Shown piece by piece: positions 34,868 to 43,631 of a stretch of DNA of 57,599 bases (the stretch's first letter is position 1; every line of letters begins with the position of its first letter). The stretch spans positions 1-57,599 of the forward strand of contig JAZNCE010000104.1 of assembly GCA_045587385.1 (NCBI GenBank). The letters run 5' to 3'. This DNA is from SVQP01 sp045587385 (GTDB lineage Bacteria > Bacillota > Clostridia > Oscillospirales > CAG-272). The position numbers and the translations under genes are program-made. The notes under the pieces are model-generated. The model had not been told where the DNA came from. It saw only the letters and a program-made list of their open reading frames with translations, and made no database searches.

Positions 34868-35176
34868 TTAATAGATGTATTTGTCGACGATTGCACTTAA
34901 TTCATTAATATAATTTCTCGTTTCGTGTTTAGCATCATTTTCATCGGGATATCTGAAAATAGTGTCGTACTTGCTCAGGAATTCATCGTATTCCGTTTCA
35001 CTGTGTTGAAGTCCCTTGGCATGAATATAAGATACCACCATAATTGCTGCATCCATAGGACGTGATTCAAAATGGTCCGCATTTGCTAGGCCGGAGACTC
35101 CAGCTCGATCACATCCATATAATCTGCGAACTTGGTGTTCCAATTCTAAAGCTTCGCTATGTGTAAATCTAAACAT
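34868..35176 (-). CDS. Small unknown protein, 102 residues
   Basis: A soluble, mostly helical protein (RFTHSEALELEHQVRRLYG at the start, YINELSAIVDKYIY at the end). GGAGGTGAAATC precedes the start. It is single-gene and convergent with the XRE regulator. No motif is recognised; the segment DAAIMVVSYIHAKGLQHSE could bind a partner or DNA. An antitoxin-like or immunity role cannot be tested from sequence alone. Confidence 0.65.
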   Translation of the reverse strand: MFRFTHSEALELEHQVRRLYGCDRAGVSGLANADHFESRPMDAAIMVVSYIHAKGLQHSETEYDEFLSKYDTIFRYPDENDAKHETRNYINELSAIVDKYIY

Positions 35177-35277
35177 GATTTCACCTCCAGATTATGTTGC
35201 TTTATAAAGTGCCCCTTGTTTTAGTATTATAGCATATTGCTTGAGAACAGTCAAGAGATAATAATTATGTTTAGTAT

Positions 35278-35349
35278 TATGAACTGATCTCTTCTGCATG
35301 TGAAACTGCATCATGCCAGAGCCATATCAATGTTGTTTGGGCGGAGTAA
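35278..35349 (+). pseudogene. 5'-truncated copy of the 29011 gene
   Basis: The in-frame remnant reads YELISSACETASCQSHINVV to the stop, with no start codon or ribosome site in front. The frame is conserved and the substitutions are few, so the duplication or deletion is recent. Confidence 0.7.
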
Positions 35350-35412
35350 TACTTAAACAACAACTTAATGAAAACACCGCCGAGAGTAACCGTAATCGGT
35401 CGCTCTCGGCGG
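35278..35412. repeat. 135-bp duplication, copy 2
   Basis: It matches 29251-29385 with about ten differences and no gaps, including the CCGCCGAGAG / CTCTCGGCGG terminator stem. The two copies bracket the second ABC pair and its regulator. Confidence 0.9.
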
Positions 35413-35420
35413 CTTTGTTA

Positions 35421-35449
35421 TAGACAAATTCACAAATTTATGATATAAT
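35421..35449 (+). promoter_or_regulatory. Promoter of the 35547 gene
   Basis: TAGACA and TATAAT have a 17-base spacer. A second TATAAT lies at about 35506. Confidence 0.6.
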
Positions 35450-35546
35450 TATTTCAGAAACAATCAAAAACCAATTAACCGATACACTCTCGCTGACACT
35501 ATATAAGTATAATGTGGAGTGGCACGAGCAAAAAGAAAACAAAGTG

Positions 35547-35969
35547 ATGGCAAGAGAAAGAAAAAAGATATATCAATCTGAATACCCTCAAAATCCCCCC
35601 GAATGGTATTGGGTGAAGGGATTGCACGACGCTTGCATTGTTGGTGTTGAAACGATTGAATTTTCGTTTGATTATGAAAAGTACACCGAGCAGAAAAATG
35701 AATATTCTCGAAATGCGTTGATTTTCAAAGTTGATTCCAAAGGTGCTATGTTTGATTTTCACGTGAAGGAGATACGCTTTTATAACTATAAAATTCTATC
35801 TAAAGAAGTTGATTTGACGGGTAGAAAAAAGATATGGTGGCTTGAAGATAAACTTACCGAAGAAAGCGGTAACTATATTTTGGAGATAACTTTGGAGGAT
35901 ACCGACTCTACCCCGGAGCAATTCAGTTTTAAGGTGAAATTTGAACGTGCGGAAGTGGATATAACATAA
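35547..35969 (+). CDS. Unknown protein, about 140 residues
   Basis: A soluble protein starting MARERKKIYQSEYPQNPPEW. An in-frame GTG at 35514 would extend it by 11 residues but lies just after a TATAAT; neither start has a strong ribosome site. The body looks like a small beta-rich domain (HDACIVGVETIEFSFDYEK; MFDFHVKEIRFYNYKI; YILEITLEDTDS). Small single-domain proteins of this kind are common as immunity proteins in polymorphic toxin loci, but no toxin is adjacent; the function is not assigned. Confidence 0.55.
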   Translation: MARERKKIYQSEYPQNPPEWYWVKGLHDACIVGVETIEFSFDYEKYTEQKNEYSRNALIFKVDSKGAMFDFHVKEIRFYNYKILSKEVDLTGRKKIWWLEDKLTEESGNYILEITLEDTDSTPEQFSFKVKFERAEVDIT

Positions 35970-36010
35970 ATAAAAGCACAGCAAGGATAATAGAAAAAAG
36001 GAGTTGCACT

Positions 36011-36607
36011 ATGGGTAGTTACTATATTGTAAAACAGAATATTCATTGTAAGCAAGTCTCCGTTGATACCTATGAGCGTTGCTTAAACTACAATCATCAG
36101 CAAAAGGATGCATATTGTCCATTGTGTCATAGGTTTGTAGAAGGCTCCTCTTGGGAAGGACCGTATCAGTTTTATGTTCGTTCTCTCAACCTCACTGAGG
36201 TGTTGTTTCCTCTTGCGCCCATTTATATGCTACTGAGTCAGCGGTTTGTAGATTCGTTTTGCCAAGCAGGTCTAACCGGGATAAAAGCACTTAAAGAATG
36301 TGAGATGTTTTACAAGGGAGAAAAGATACCTCAACAATACTATATTCCCATTTTTGAATACTCTGACAAGGCTAAAGAATACGCTATGCTCAAAAACGAA
36401 GAAAGAAAAGCGGACAAGTCGTTGCCAAGATGCTCCTTGTGTATGAACCCCAATAGAGAAAAAGACGACTTATATTTTGGTGGAAACAAAGAATTTGATG
36501 TATTCAAGGTGTACGATAGACACGGAACGATATTTTGCTCTGAAGCCTTTGTGCTACTCTGTAAAGAGCTTGGTGTAAATAATATCGAATTTGATGAGGT
36601 AACGTAG
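36011..36607 (+). CDS. Unknown protein with two CxxC motifs
   Basis: A 198-residue protein with CPLC near residue 36 and CSLC near residue 140, suggesting one or two zinc sites. The middle (TEVLFPLAPIYMLLSQRFVD) is hydrophobic but probably buried rather than membrane. AAAGGAG precedes the start by seven bases. The N-terminus (MGSYYIVKQNIHCKQVSVDT) and overall look resemble DUF-type immunity proteins, which is not proof. It is followed by a short frame at 36658. Confidence 0.6.
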   Translation: MGSYYIVKQNIHCKQVSVDTYERCLNYNHQQKDAYCPLCHRFVEGSSWEGPYQFYVRSLNLTEVLFPLAPIYMLLSQRFVDSFCQAGLTGIKALKECEMFYKGEKIPQQYYIPIFEYSDKAKEYAMLKNEERKADKSLPRCSLCMNPNREKDDLYFGGNKEFDVFKVYDRHGTIFCSEAFVLLCKELGVNNIEFDEVT

Positions 36608-36657
36608 CATAAGTCTATAAAGGTACTTCGATTATTCAAAAACTGCAATTAGGGAAC

Positions 36658-36816
36658 ATGGAAATTGATATGTATGAGGGAGATGAATGTTTTGTTGGAT
36701 CAACAATGATTGAAGGTGTTGTGGTTCGTGTGATAATATACACAGACAATGTTGAAAAAGTGACATTTAATGATTTTGATCTTACGAGCATTTCGAAAAT
36801 AACATCAACAAAATGA
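36658..36816 (+). CDS. Possible small protein, 52 residues
   Basis: The frame reads MEIDMYEGDECFVGSTMIEG onward to ISKITSTK and ends just before a terminator. The ribosome site is weak (AGGGA close to the ATG). Composition is protein-like (acidic start, beta-like VVVRVIIYTDNVEKVTF). It may be the tail of a larger lost gene. Confidence 0.4.
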   Translation: MEIDMYEGDECFVGSTMIEGVVVRVIIYTDNVEKVTFNDFDLTSISKITSTK

Positions 36817-36832
36817 TATACCATCTGTTTGG

Positions 36833-36858
36833 GGGTGTCGCTTCGGCGGCACCCATAT
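36833..36858 (+). terminator. Terminator with TTCG loop, same stem as 42359
   Basis: GGGTGTCGC-TT-CGGCGGCACCC-type stem with a tetraloop, followed by ATATTTT. The identical 22-base hairpin occurs at 42359-42380, flanking the secreted-protein locus. Confidence 0.8.
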
Positions 36859-37022
36859 TTTATGTTGTTGCACACATTTTTCGAAAAATATGCTATAGCA
36901 AAAAAATTAGCAAAAAAATTTTTCAAAAAACCAAAAATCGTGAGAAATTTTCCAATAATTCTTGACATGTATTATTGAAGGGTACTTTCCCCTTACAAAT
37001 TATATTAAGGAGGTTTCGCTTT

Positions 37023-37094
37023 ATGTTGAACCGAAGTAATCCAAGAATCCGTACATTCACCAACCGCATTGCCCCCCTACTTGTGCATATGTAG
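37023..37094 (+). CDS. Possible 23-residue leader peptide
   Basis: ATG follows AAGGAGGTTTCGCTTT, a strong ribosome site. The peptide (MLNRSNPRIRTFTNRIAP then LLVHM) is basic with a hydrophobic end. It lies 47 bases before the 1265-residue protein gene. It could be a leader peptide affecting translation of that gene, a small basic peptide product, or chance. Confidence 0.4.
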   Translation: MLNRSNPRIRTFTNRIAPLLVHM

Positions 37095-37141
37095 GTGTAA
37101 TATTTTGGGCATCACACTACTTTTACAGGAGGAAATAGTTT

Positions 37142-40100
37142 ATGAAATCAAAAACGTTCCGCTCTAAAATTATTTGTTGTCTCCTATGCATTATTCTAAT
37201 GGTGTCGTGCGTTCCAATGTCCGCGATTGCACTTGATGTCGTTTCCTCGAACACATCAATCAACACTACAGGGGCTATAAATTCCGATCCTGTTACGATT
37301 GATCCCATTCTCAATGAAAATGAAATTGAATCAGTTAATTTAGATGAATTGAAGAATAGAGCATCAGATAAAAAAACCATTTCAGAACTTAAAGAAATGA
37401 AGGTTGATATCTCTTCACTTCCTACATTTATTGACTCAAACAACGCTCTACAAAAAGGACACGTTAATCGCCTGAAATCAAGAGAAAAGAATCTCAATAC
37501 TGTTGTATTTCAGAACAATGATGGAACAGAAACCACATATATTTTTATTCAACCAGTCAAGTATGTTGACGAAAACGGGGATATACACGACAAAAGTGAT
37601 AAAATATCATCCATTCTTGACACAACGTATTCATACGGGGTGCTCAATAATAACACAAAAATATATTTCCCAAAGAATTCTAATCTTGGAACAAAAATTC
37701 AGCATCAAAACTATGTTATTCAAATGCTCCCCGTAACAACATATTCATCTTCCCCCACATATGTTGATGACACCACGGTTGCTTACAACGGGGTTTTCGG
37801 TGAAAACACGATATTGACATATCAAACAAAACTGAATGGTGTCAAAGAGGATATTGTCCTCGTCAAGAATATTGGGCAAAATGAATTTGATTTTACCTTA
37901 ACACTCTCCAACCTTATTCCCACGCAGATGGATGGAATTTGGTATTTGAAGAATTCTAACGATAATATTGTCGGTTCTCTCGGTAAAATCATAGTTAATG
38001 ACAGCGTGGGAAATAAGATAGAAGGATCCATGACCATTTCTCCGTCCGTCACGCATGATACATATTCCGTGAAGATTATCGTGCCTTCTGAATTTCTTGA
38101 ATCTAATTCTACCGTATACCCTGTTTATATTGATCCATCGACAACTATCTGGGAAGAAGGCTCCTATTATGGTAGCAATGGATATGAATATTACGATGCG
38201 ATTCAAGACGTTGGTTTGTATTCTACCGCAGCAGCAGCAACTTTAGCCAAATCTAACCAAAATTATCATAAACTCGGATATTATTCGTCAGCAACAGGTA
38301 AAATTATTTACAAATTATATGATTTCTATGGGCAATATGGCCAATACACCTCTCTAACATCGGATCAAATCGGCAGTGTTTATCTTTACATAACGGTGGG
38401 AAGTGGCACAAGCACTACTCTAACCGCTTATCCAATGACGAGTACGTGGAATGAAAGCGTCGTGGGAGACACACCTGTCGCATTGTATAACTCAACGCTG
38501 TGGAGTTCTTACTCCTCTGTTGGTGCGTCCTCGCTACCACTTGACACATCATCGGGTGAAAGAGCAGTAAATATCACGGATATTGTTAAGGGCTGGGCAG
38601 ATTATAATAGTGGGGTATCCACCGCTGCATACCATAACCCTGAAAATGGATTTGTTTTAAGCAGTACCTTATCCTCAACATATCGCAATATTACGGCAGC
38701 AGAAGAATTATATTCTGATAGCGTGTATGTCGAAATGGATACGAGTTCTACAGGTGGCGATTATTATATAAATAATGTTTTAACCGGACAATTCTTGAAA
38801 CGAAAAACTTCCACTTCAATTACTACCGCAAAATATTCCACCTCGAAAAATTTGAAATGGCGGTTTGAATATTTGGGAAATGATAAATACTATATTCGTT
38901 CTGTATATAACCTCGATTATGTCCTTCATGGGTCTGGCAATACGGTAAATCTCGCAAAACTACCAACTAATCCTTCGGACGAATATATTTGGGATGTACA
39001 GACTTCTGCTGTTGGTGGTGTTATTATTAAAAATGCATACAGCGGTTTAGTGTTGAAATATGACGAAGAGGCTGAAGAGGACGAAAATTCTACAACATTG
39101 CCGCTTTCGTTGGTAACTGCTATGAGCTCGAGCAATGCAAATTACGAACAAACTGTATGGGGAATTGTTAATGTAGACAGTTATGTTAATTTGACTTCTG
39201 TGGTTGTTACGAACAATGAGTGGATTGCTATAGGATCATCAAGCAATAGTAGTGTTACAGCTACACCAACAAACGCAACATGGAAGAATAAGAGCAATTT
39301 TTATTGGTATAGTGACAATACATCGGTTGCTACCGTGGATGATTCAGGAAGAGTTACAGGGTTATCGAATGGTTCTGCGAGAATAACAGCAAAACACAAA
39401 CACACAAATGTAACATATACCTTTGTTATAACTGTAGGACAGTTGATTTCAAATGGTACTTATTATATACAAAATGCCAATTCACATTATTTTGTTGATA
39501 TTGAAGGACCCTCAAAGACAGATGGTGCTTACATCCAACAATGGAGTTATCATTCTGGAACTCAGTCTCATTGGATTATTAGTTATACATCATCTGGCTA
39601 TTATACAATTAAATCTTCCTACAGTGGAAAATACATTAGCGTATCAGGAACATCAAATGCGACAGGTGCATCCATTACACAAGTAGCATCAGTAGGAAAT
39701 GCAAGCAAGTGGAAAATTACTAAAACAGCATCTGGACAATACAAATTAACAGCTGTATGTGGTGAATCACTCGGAAGATCATTATCAGTTCCCACCAGTT
39801 CCTATGTCGGGACAAACTTAATTCAAGGTAATTATACTATAGATGATAATTATTGCGATGAATGGAATCTTTATTTGCTTGATGCTATGTTTTCTAATGG
39901 AACTGGGATTACCAGTAACGAAGAATATTATTTGATGAATCTGAATACTGGGTATTATCTTGCATTAGAAACAAACAGTGACGAAGATTTTACCAATGTT
40001 GCGGTGTCAACATATACTGATGCTGATTTACAAAAATGGGAACTGGAGTTATATGACACCTCTACAGGAGAATTCCAAATTGTCTCTTCAAACAGTACAA

Positions 40101-40939
40101 CCGGGAAAGTTCTTGATGTTACCGATGGCGATGTAGACATCTTTACTGATTGTGATTGGGACTGTCAACAATTTATTATTCAGCGTGTTAACTGGGCGCC
40201 TTATGAGGGAACATATGTTATCAGATACGGAAATGGATATGTAGTTGCCGACTCATCAAACAATGTATGTATATCAACCACTTTTAGTGATCGGGCTATC
40301 TGGTCAATAAAATTGACAACTAAAACCGATGCAGATCTATACAATTTTGATTATGATGGCTTTAATACTACTGCTACACAAACCGTTTTTGAAGAAACAT
40401 TTAATACTATTGGATATTCTTCATACTCGTTTACTAATCACACTGCAACACAAGCTCTAAATTTTATGTCAAATTATGATGCAATATTTGTTTTTAGAGG
40501 CCACGGTGGTGCTGGTTGCCTCGAATTTCATAATGATGATGGTTCTGTAAATGGATATATTTATGCATCATCGACTGCCACTAAGACGAATTGTGGTTAC
40601 ATCGGGGCTTTGTCAGAAAATGCTCTTTCAGATTTGAGATGTGCGCTATTTATCGGTTGTAGTACAGGAAGAACTAATAAAAATGGAGAGAATCTATTAG
40701 ATGTGACATATAATAAAGGTGCACATTTTGTTCTTGGTACACTGGACACGACTTATGTTGACAATTCTAACGCATTTTTGACAGGCTTCCTTGAAGCTGT
40801 TGAACTGAATTATTGCATAGAAGATGCTATACAATATGCTCTGCAAAATGCGGGTAGCAGCGTAACATGGCCTTCATATGGATATGTTGGCTATTATCCA
40901 GTTGATTATATCGGGGATATTTATCAATACTTAAATTGA
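37142..40939 (+). CDS. Large secreted multidomain protein with C-terminal CHAT/caspase-like domain
   Basis: A 1265-residue exported protein. A signal peptide covers about residues 1-30. Domains in order: a clostridial N-terminal region (30-330); a DNRLRE-like module (about 340-530, ending with the repeated ITDIVKGWADYNSG type); ricin-type beta-trefoil segments (about 545-700, 770-905 and 920-1060, with TYYIQNANSHYFVDIEG and YYTIKSSYSGKYISVSG); a BIG2-like Ig domain between them (VTATPTNATW, DDSGRVTGLSNGSARITAKH); and a caspase-fold domain with candidate dyad H1121 in FRGHGG and C1173 in FIGCSTG. It may bind carbohydrate and cleave or sense peptides outside the cell. AGGAGG precedes the ATG. 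The dyad assignment is by pattern. Confidence 0.82.
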   Translation: MKSKTFRSKIICCLLCIILMVSCVPMSAIALDVVSSNTSINTTGAINSDPVTIDPILNENEIESVNLDELKNRASDKKTISELKEMKVDISSLPTFIDSNNALQKGHVNRLKSREKNLNTVVFQNNDGTETTYIFIQPVKYVDENGDIHDKSDKISSILDTTYSYGVLNNNTKIYFPKNSNLGTKIQHQNYVIQMLPVTTYSSSPTYVDDTTVAYNGVFGENTILTYQTKLNGVKEDIVLVKNIGQNEFDFTLTLSNLIPTQMDGIWYLKNSNDNIVGSLGKIIVNDSVGNKIEGSMTISPSVTHDTYSVKIIVPSEFLESNSTVYPVYIDPSTTIWEEGSYYGSNGYEYYDAIQDVGLYSTAAAATLAKSNQNYHKLGYYSSATGKIIYKLYDFYGQYGQYTSLTSDQIGSVYLYITVGSGTSTTLTAYPMTSTWNESVVGDTPVALYNSTLWSSYSSVGASSLPLDTSSGERAVNITDIVKGWADYNSGVSTAAYHNPENGFVLSSTLSSTYRNITAAEELYSDSVYVEMDTSSTGGDYYINNVLTGQFLKRKTSTSITTAKYSTSKNLKWRFEYLGNDKYYIRSVYNLDYVLHGSGNTVNLAKLPTNPSDEYIWDVQTSAVGGVIIKNAYSGLVLKYDEEAEEDENSTTLPLSLVTAMSSSNANYEQTVWGIVNVDSYVNLTSVVVTNNEWIAIGSSSNSSVTATPTNATWKNKSNFYWYSDNTSVATVDDSGRVTGLSNGSARITAKHKHTNVTYTFVITVGQLISNGTYYIQNANSHYFVDIEGPSKTDGAYIQQWSYHSGTQSHWIISYTSSGYYTIKSSYSGKYISVSGTSNATGASITQVASVGNASKWKITKTASGQYKLTAVCGESLGRSLSVPTSSYVGTNLIQGNYTIDDNYCDEWNLYLLDAMFSNGTGITSNEEYYLMNLNTGYYLALETNSDEDFTNVAVSTYTDADLQKWELELYDTSTGEFQIVSSNSTTGKVLDVTDGDVDIFTDCDWDCQQFIIQRVNWAPYEGTYVIRYGNGYVVADSSNNVCISTTFSDRAIWSIKLTTKTDADLYNFDYDGFNTTATQTVFEETFNTIGYSSYSFTNHTATQALNFMSNYDAIFVFRGHGGAGCLEFHNDDGSVNGYIYASSTATKTNCGYIGALSENALSDLRCALFIGCSTGRTNKNGENLLDVTYNKGAHFVLGTLDTTYVDNSNAFLTGFLEAVELNYCIEDAIQYALQNAGSSVTWPSYGYVGYYPVDYIGDIYQYLN

Positions 40940-40953
40940 AAGGGGTTCAAATT

Positions 40954-41988
40954 ATGCTAAAAAAATCATTATTAATTATCGTTGCATTATTGCTAACTAT
41001 ATCTTCTGTAGGTTGCAATTCCGATAAAATCCTGCCTTCCGAATCGACATCTAATATAATCACTGATGAATCAGAAAATTTGCCAGATGATGATGTTATA
41101 GATAAACCAATACCTCCTACATACGATGATCAGAGTGAAACAACTGAACGGATTGACTCCGGTGAGCGTTTTCTTCTCACTGAAGATGGGCGTTACGTTT
41201 TTTGTGCTTATCAAACCGAAAGCCTGTCTGATAGAAAAGATGCCTATGAATATAAAGATTATCGAGAACTGAACTTAGTGTCATCCCAATCTTCGCAGTC
41301 GTACGTTGATGAAACAAAGGAAAAAAATAGGAATTATAGTTTCGGTGAAGAAGACGTCAATGTAGAATATGTAAAAAGTTTCGTTTCCCCAAAAGAAAAC
41401 TCACAATTAATTAGTAAATATAACAATTATGATGTGTATAAGGATACTTCGGGGAAAATGTATCACATATTAGCAGACAACGATCAACTCATAAAGTACT
41501 ATGATAATACCGATAATGAACAAGACACTATTACTGATGTCGGACAAAATAGAGCTGTTGAGATTGCTAACGCCTTTCTTATTGAACATTTAGGCTTAGA
41601 GGTGTTTAACACTTACACTATAAATGAAAAGGTCTCTGTTATGTTTGGGAAATATTGGATATCGTATATGAAATATGTATATGGATACGCTACAACAGAT
41701 GAAATCGTGGTATGTGTGAATGTGGATGGATCAGTGTCTTCGTATACAGGTCTTTACGTTTCACTATACAACGAAATATCAAATGATGTTAACCATGAGA
41801 CCATAGAAGACGCAGAAAATCAATTATTAGATGCTCTGTATACAGCGCAACTAAATAATTTGAGTGTTATATCGAAAAAAATAGAAATTGATGAGAATGG
41901 TGAATTATGCATCGCTCTATATGTTACACATGGCAAGGATGCTCAATACGCAGATGTTTTTTACCTACAATTAGCACAGAATAATTAG
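40954..41988 (+). CDS. Lipoprotein following the CHAT protein
   Basis: A 344-residue predicted lipoprotein (MLKKSLLIIVALLLTISSVG then Cys; lipobox SVGC). The start with AAAGGGG nine bases upstream is preferred over an in-frame ATG at 40936 that overlaps the previous stop. An acidic linker (ESENLPDDDVIDKP) follows the lipid anchor, then an alpha/beta domain with segments such as QNRAVEIANAFLIEHLGLEV. It is coupled to the large CHAT protein and may be its surface chaperone, inhibitor or target. The family is not recognised. Confidence 0.75.
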   Translation: MLKKSLLIIVALLLTISSVGCNSDKILPSESTSNIITDESENLPDDDVIDKPIPPTYDDQSETTERIDSGERFLLTEDGRYVFCAYQTESLSDRKDAYEYKDYRELNLVSSQSSQSYVDETKEKNRNYSFGEEDVNVEYVKSFVSPKENSQLISKYNNYDVYKDTSGKMYHILADNDQLIKYYDNTDNEQDTITDVGQNRAVEIANAFLIEHLGLEVFNTYTINEKVSVMFGKYWISYMKYVYGYATTDEIVVCVNVDGSVSSYTGLYVSLYNEISNDVNHETIEDAENQLLDALYTAQLNNLSVISKKIEIDENGELCIALYVTHGKDAQYADVFYLQLAQNN

Positions 41989-41997
41989 TGTGCAATG

Positions 41998-42027
41998 GGC
42001 GGAAAGTCCTCGGGCTTTCCGCCTTTC
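41998..42027 (+). terminator. Terminator of the CHAT operon
   Basis: GGCGGAAAG and CTTTCCGCC flank an 8-base loop and are followed by TTTCCC. Confidence 0.75.
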
Positions 42028-42358
42028 CCGTTAACGCTCATCTCTTTTATCTTTCTTCTTCCTACCTTTGATCCAATTCGGTGTATTGTAATAGTATTAG
42101 GTGTTCAAAACGGAGCGTTTGAGAAAAATCCTACAGAGCTTCCGATCACGATTGGCGTGTTACTTGACATTGACGACAGCGATTATTTCAAATTCAACGG
42201 AAACGATGGTTCAATACTGCTTGGACAGTATCATTCTTCGCAACACTCCAACGCCCACGAACATTCCCAAATGATGATAACAATAACAAAAATATTTGAC
42301 ATCAAAATCGTATCTTCATATCATTCTTTACATATCTAAAAATAGCAACGCTTCCTTT

Positions 42359-42385
42359 GGGTGTCGCTTCGGCGGCACCCTTTTC
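42359..42385 (+). terminator. Terminator identical in stem to 36833
   Basis: GGGTGTCGCTTCGGCGGCAC followed by CC and TTTTCC. The same 22-base hairpin lies before the CHAT locus at 36833. Confidence 0.8.
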
Positions 42386-42395
42386 CATTTGATTA

Positions 42396-42424
42396 TGGAC
42401 AAATTTGAGATTTTGTGGTATAAT
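42396..42424 (+). promoter_or_regulatory. Promoter of the WYL regulator
   Basis: TGGACA and an extended TGGTATAAT with a 17-base spacer; predicted transcription start near 42431. Confidence 0.7.
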
Positions 42425-42452
42425 ATAAGAAGCAAGTCAATCCCGAAAATTG

Positions 42453-42503
42453 CTACGCAGTAGTCAAAGAAAAGGCTTTTGCAAAGTGACGTGCAAAGAA
42501 AGT
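42453..42503 (+). promoter_or_regulatory. Recurring motif copy D plus hairpin in the WYL leader
   Basis: CTACGCAGTAGTCAAAGAAA, continuing AGGCTT, lies about 25 bases into the predicted transcript. A stem (TTTGCA / TGCAAA) and GAGGAAG follow before the ATG at 42515. Confidence 0.6.
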
Positions 42504-42514
42504 GAGGAAGAATC

Positions 42515-43492
42515 ATGAGCAATGCAGAAAACAAACCAAGAGTGATCCTCATTCTTCAATACCTTATGAAGAACACCGATGACCTGCATACTGTTACGAT
42601 ATCCGATATAACAGAACATCTGAAAGCAAGCGGCATAGAAGCCAACCGCCACACCATCATGCGAGATATCCAACAGCTCCAAGAGTGTGGATTCGATATC
42701 ATTTGCCAACGGTCTCGCATGAATCAGTACAGCATCGGTGAACGCATCTTGGAACTCCCCGAACTGAAGCTGTTGATCGATGCCGTAGAAGCCGCACGCT
42801 TCATTCCTCAACCGAAAAGCGAAGCTCTGATTGAAAAGCTCTCGTCCTTGGCAAGCCAGTATCAGGCAAAGCATTTGAGCAGTAATATCTATACAAATAA
42901 AAGGGTGAAATCGGATAACGCAAGAGTATATTACAGCATCGACCTCATCAATCAGGCAATCAGTGAAAACAAGATGATACGCTTCCAATACTTCTCCTAT
43001 CTCCCTACCAAGGAGAAGGCTCTCAAGTACGATGGAATGTTTTATCGTTTCAGCCCTCACAGAATTACTTGGAGCAATGACAGCTACTACGTGATAGGTC
43101 TGAACTACAAATACAATAACGAGGTCGTGTATCGCATAGATCGAATGACTTCTCTTGAAATCATGGATGAGGAAGCAAAGCCTGTTGAGGAAGGATTCGA
43201 TATGGACTCCTTCTTGAAGTCGAACTTCTTGATGTTTGATGGCGAGCTGACAAGAGTAACTCTGAAATGCGATAAAGGCATGATGAACAGCATCGTAGAT
43301 AAGTTTGGCGAGGACGTTGAAACCTTCTATGATGCCGAGCAGGATCCGGAGCATTTCTACGCATACGCAGATGCAGCCACAGGCCCCACCTTCTATTCGT
43401 GGGTATTCAACTACCAAGGAAAGATCCGTATCGTAGAACCGCAGAACATTCGGGATGAGTTTATCGAAATGCTTCAGAAGCAACTAACCTAA
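42515..43492 (+). CDS. WYL-domain transcriptional regulator
   Basis: A 325-residue regulator. Residues 1-80 form a winged HTH (ILQYLMKNTDDLHTVTISDI; NRHTIMRDIQQLQECGFDII). The WYL domain follows at about 145-230 (NKMIRFQYFSYLPTKEKALK; RFSPHRITWSNDSYYVIGLN), which binds a ligand or nucleic acid, and then a C-terminal extension (WYL-C). WYL proteins often control defence or mobile element genes. It has its own promoter and a leader with the recurring motif, and stands just upstream of the LexA-like operon. Confidence 0.92.
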   Translation: MSNAENKPRVILILQYLMKNTDDLHTVTISDITEHLKASGIEANRHTIMRDIQQLQECGFDIICQRSRMNQYSIGERILELPELKLLIDAVEAARFIPQPKSEALIEKLSSLASQYQAKHLSSNIYTNKRVKSDNARVYYSIDLINQAISENKMIRFQYFSYLPTKEKALKYDGMFYRFSPHRITWSNDSYYVIGLNYKYNNEVVYRIDRMTSLEIMDEEAKPVEEGFDMDSFLKSNFLMFDGELTRVTLKCDKGMMNSIVDKFGEDVETFYDAEQDPEHFYAYADAATGPTFYSWVFNYQGKIRIVEPQNIRDEFIEMLQKQLT

Positions 43493-43504
43493 TACATACA
43501 AATG

Positions 43505-43537
43505 TGAGTTGGTCGATATTTTGACCAACTCATTTTC
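43505..43537 (+). terminator. Terminator of the WYL gene
   Basis: TGAGTTGGTC and GACCAACTCA are followed by TTTTCATTT. Confidence 0.8.
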
Positions 43538-43553
43538 ATTTGCAGAAACCCTC

Positions 43554-43581
43554 TTGACGATTTCCAAAAATATGATATAAT
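43554..43581 (+). promoter_or_regulatory. Promoter of the LexA-like operon
   Basis: TTGACG and TATAAT are 16 bases apart; predicted start near 43588, inside the operator. Confidence 0.75.
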
Positions 43582-43589
43582 ATTCTCAA

Positions 43590-43608
43590 CGAGGACAAAC
43601 CGTTCTCG
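43590..43608. promoter_or_regulatory. Candidate LexA-type operator
   Basis: CGAGGAC and GTTCTCG form 7-bp inverted arms (one mismatch) around a 5-base centre. The site overlaps the predicted transcription start, so binding would block the LexA-like gene's own promoter. It differs from the Bacillus consensus CGAACnnnnGTTCG. Confidence 0.6.
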
Positions 43609-43631
43609 ATAGAATTTTGGAGGTGCAAGAT

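Larger units (their letters stand above)
35177..35546. other. Intergenic with gene fragment, terminator copy and promoter
   Basis: Besides the 135-bp duplicated block (35278-35412) and the promoter at 35421-35449, this stretch contains nothing I can name. Confidence 0.5.
36817..37141. other. Leader region of the CHAT protein gene
   Basis: It contains the terminator, a very AT-rich stretch with TTGACA at about 36962, and a 23-codon frame at 37023 with a strong ribosome site. No other gene is seen. Confidence 0.5.
41989..42514. other. Intergenic: two terminators, possible decayed frame, WYL promoter
   Basis: After the terminator at 41998 an open frame continues to 42339 (protein-like segment VLLDIDDSDYFKFNGNDGS), but its start lies in the terminator and no ribosome site is seen; it may be a gene remnant. 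The rest is a terminator and the promoter, motif copy D and hairpin of the WYL gene. Confidence 0.5.

Noticed and set aside
41995..42339. 114-codon frame after the lipoprotein gene
   Set aside because: It starts inside a terminator hairpin and has no ribosome site; kept only as a possible remnant.
42464..43483. 339-codon antisense frame over the WYL gene
   Set aside because: The plus strand encodes a clear WYL regulator with promoter and ribosome site.
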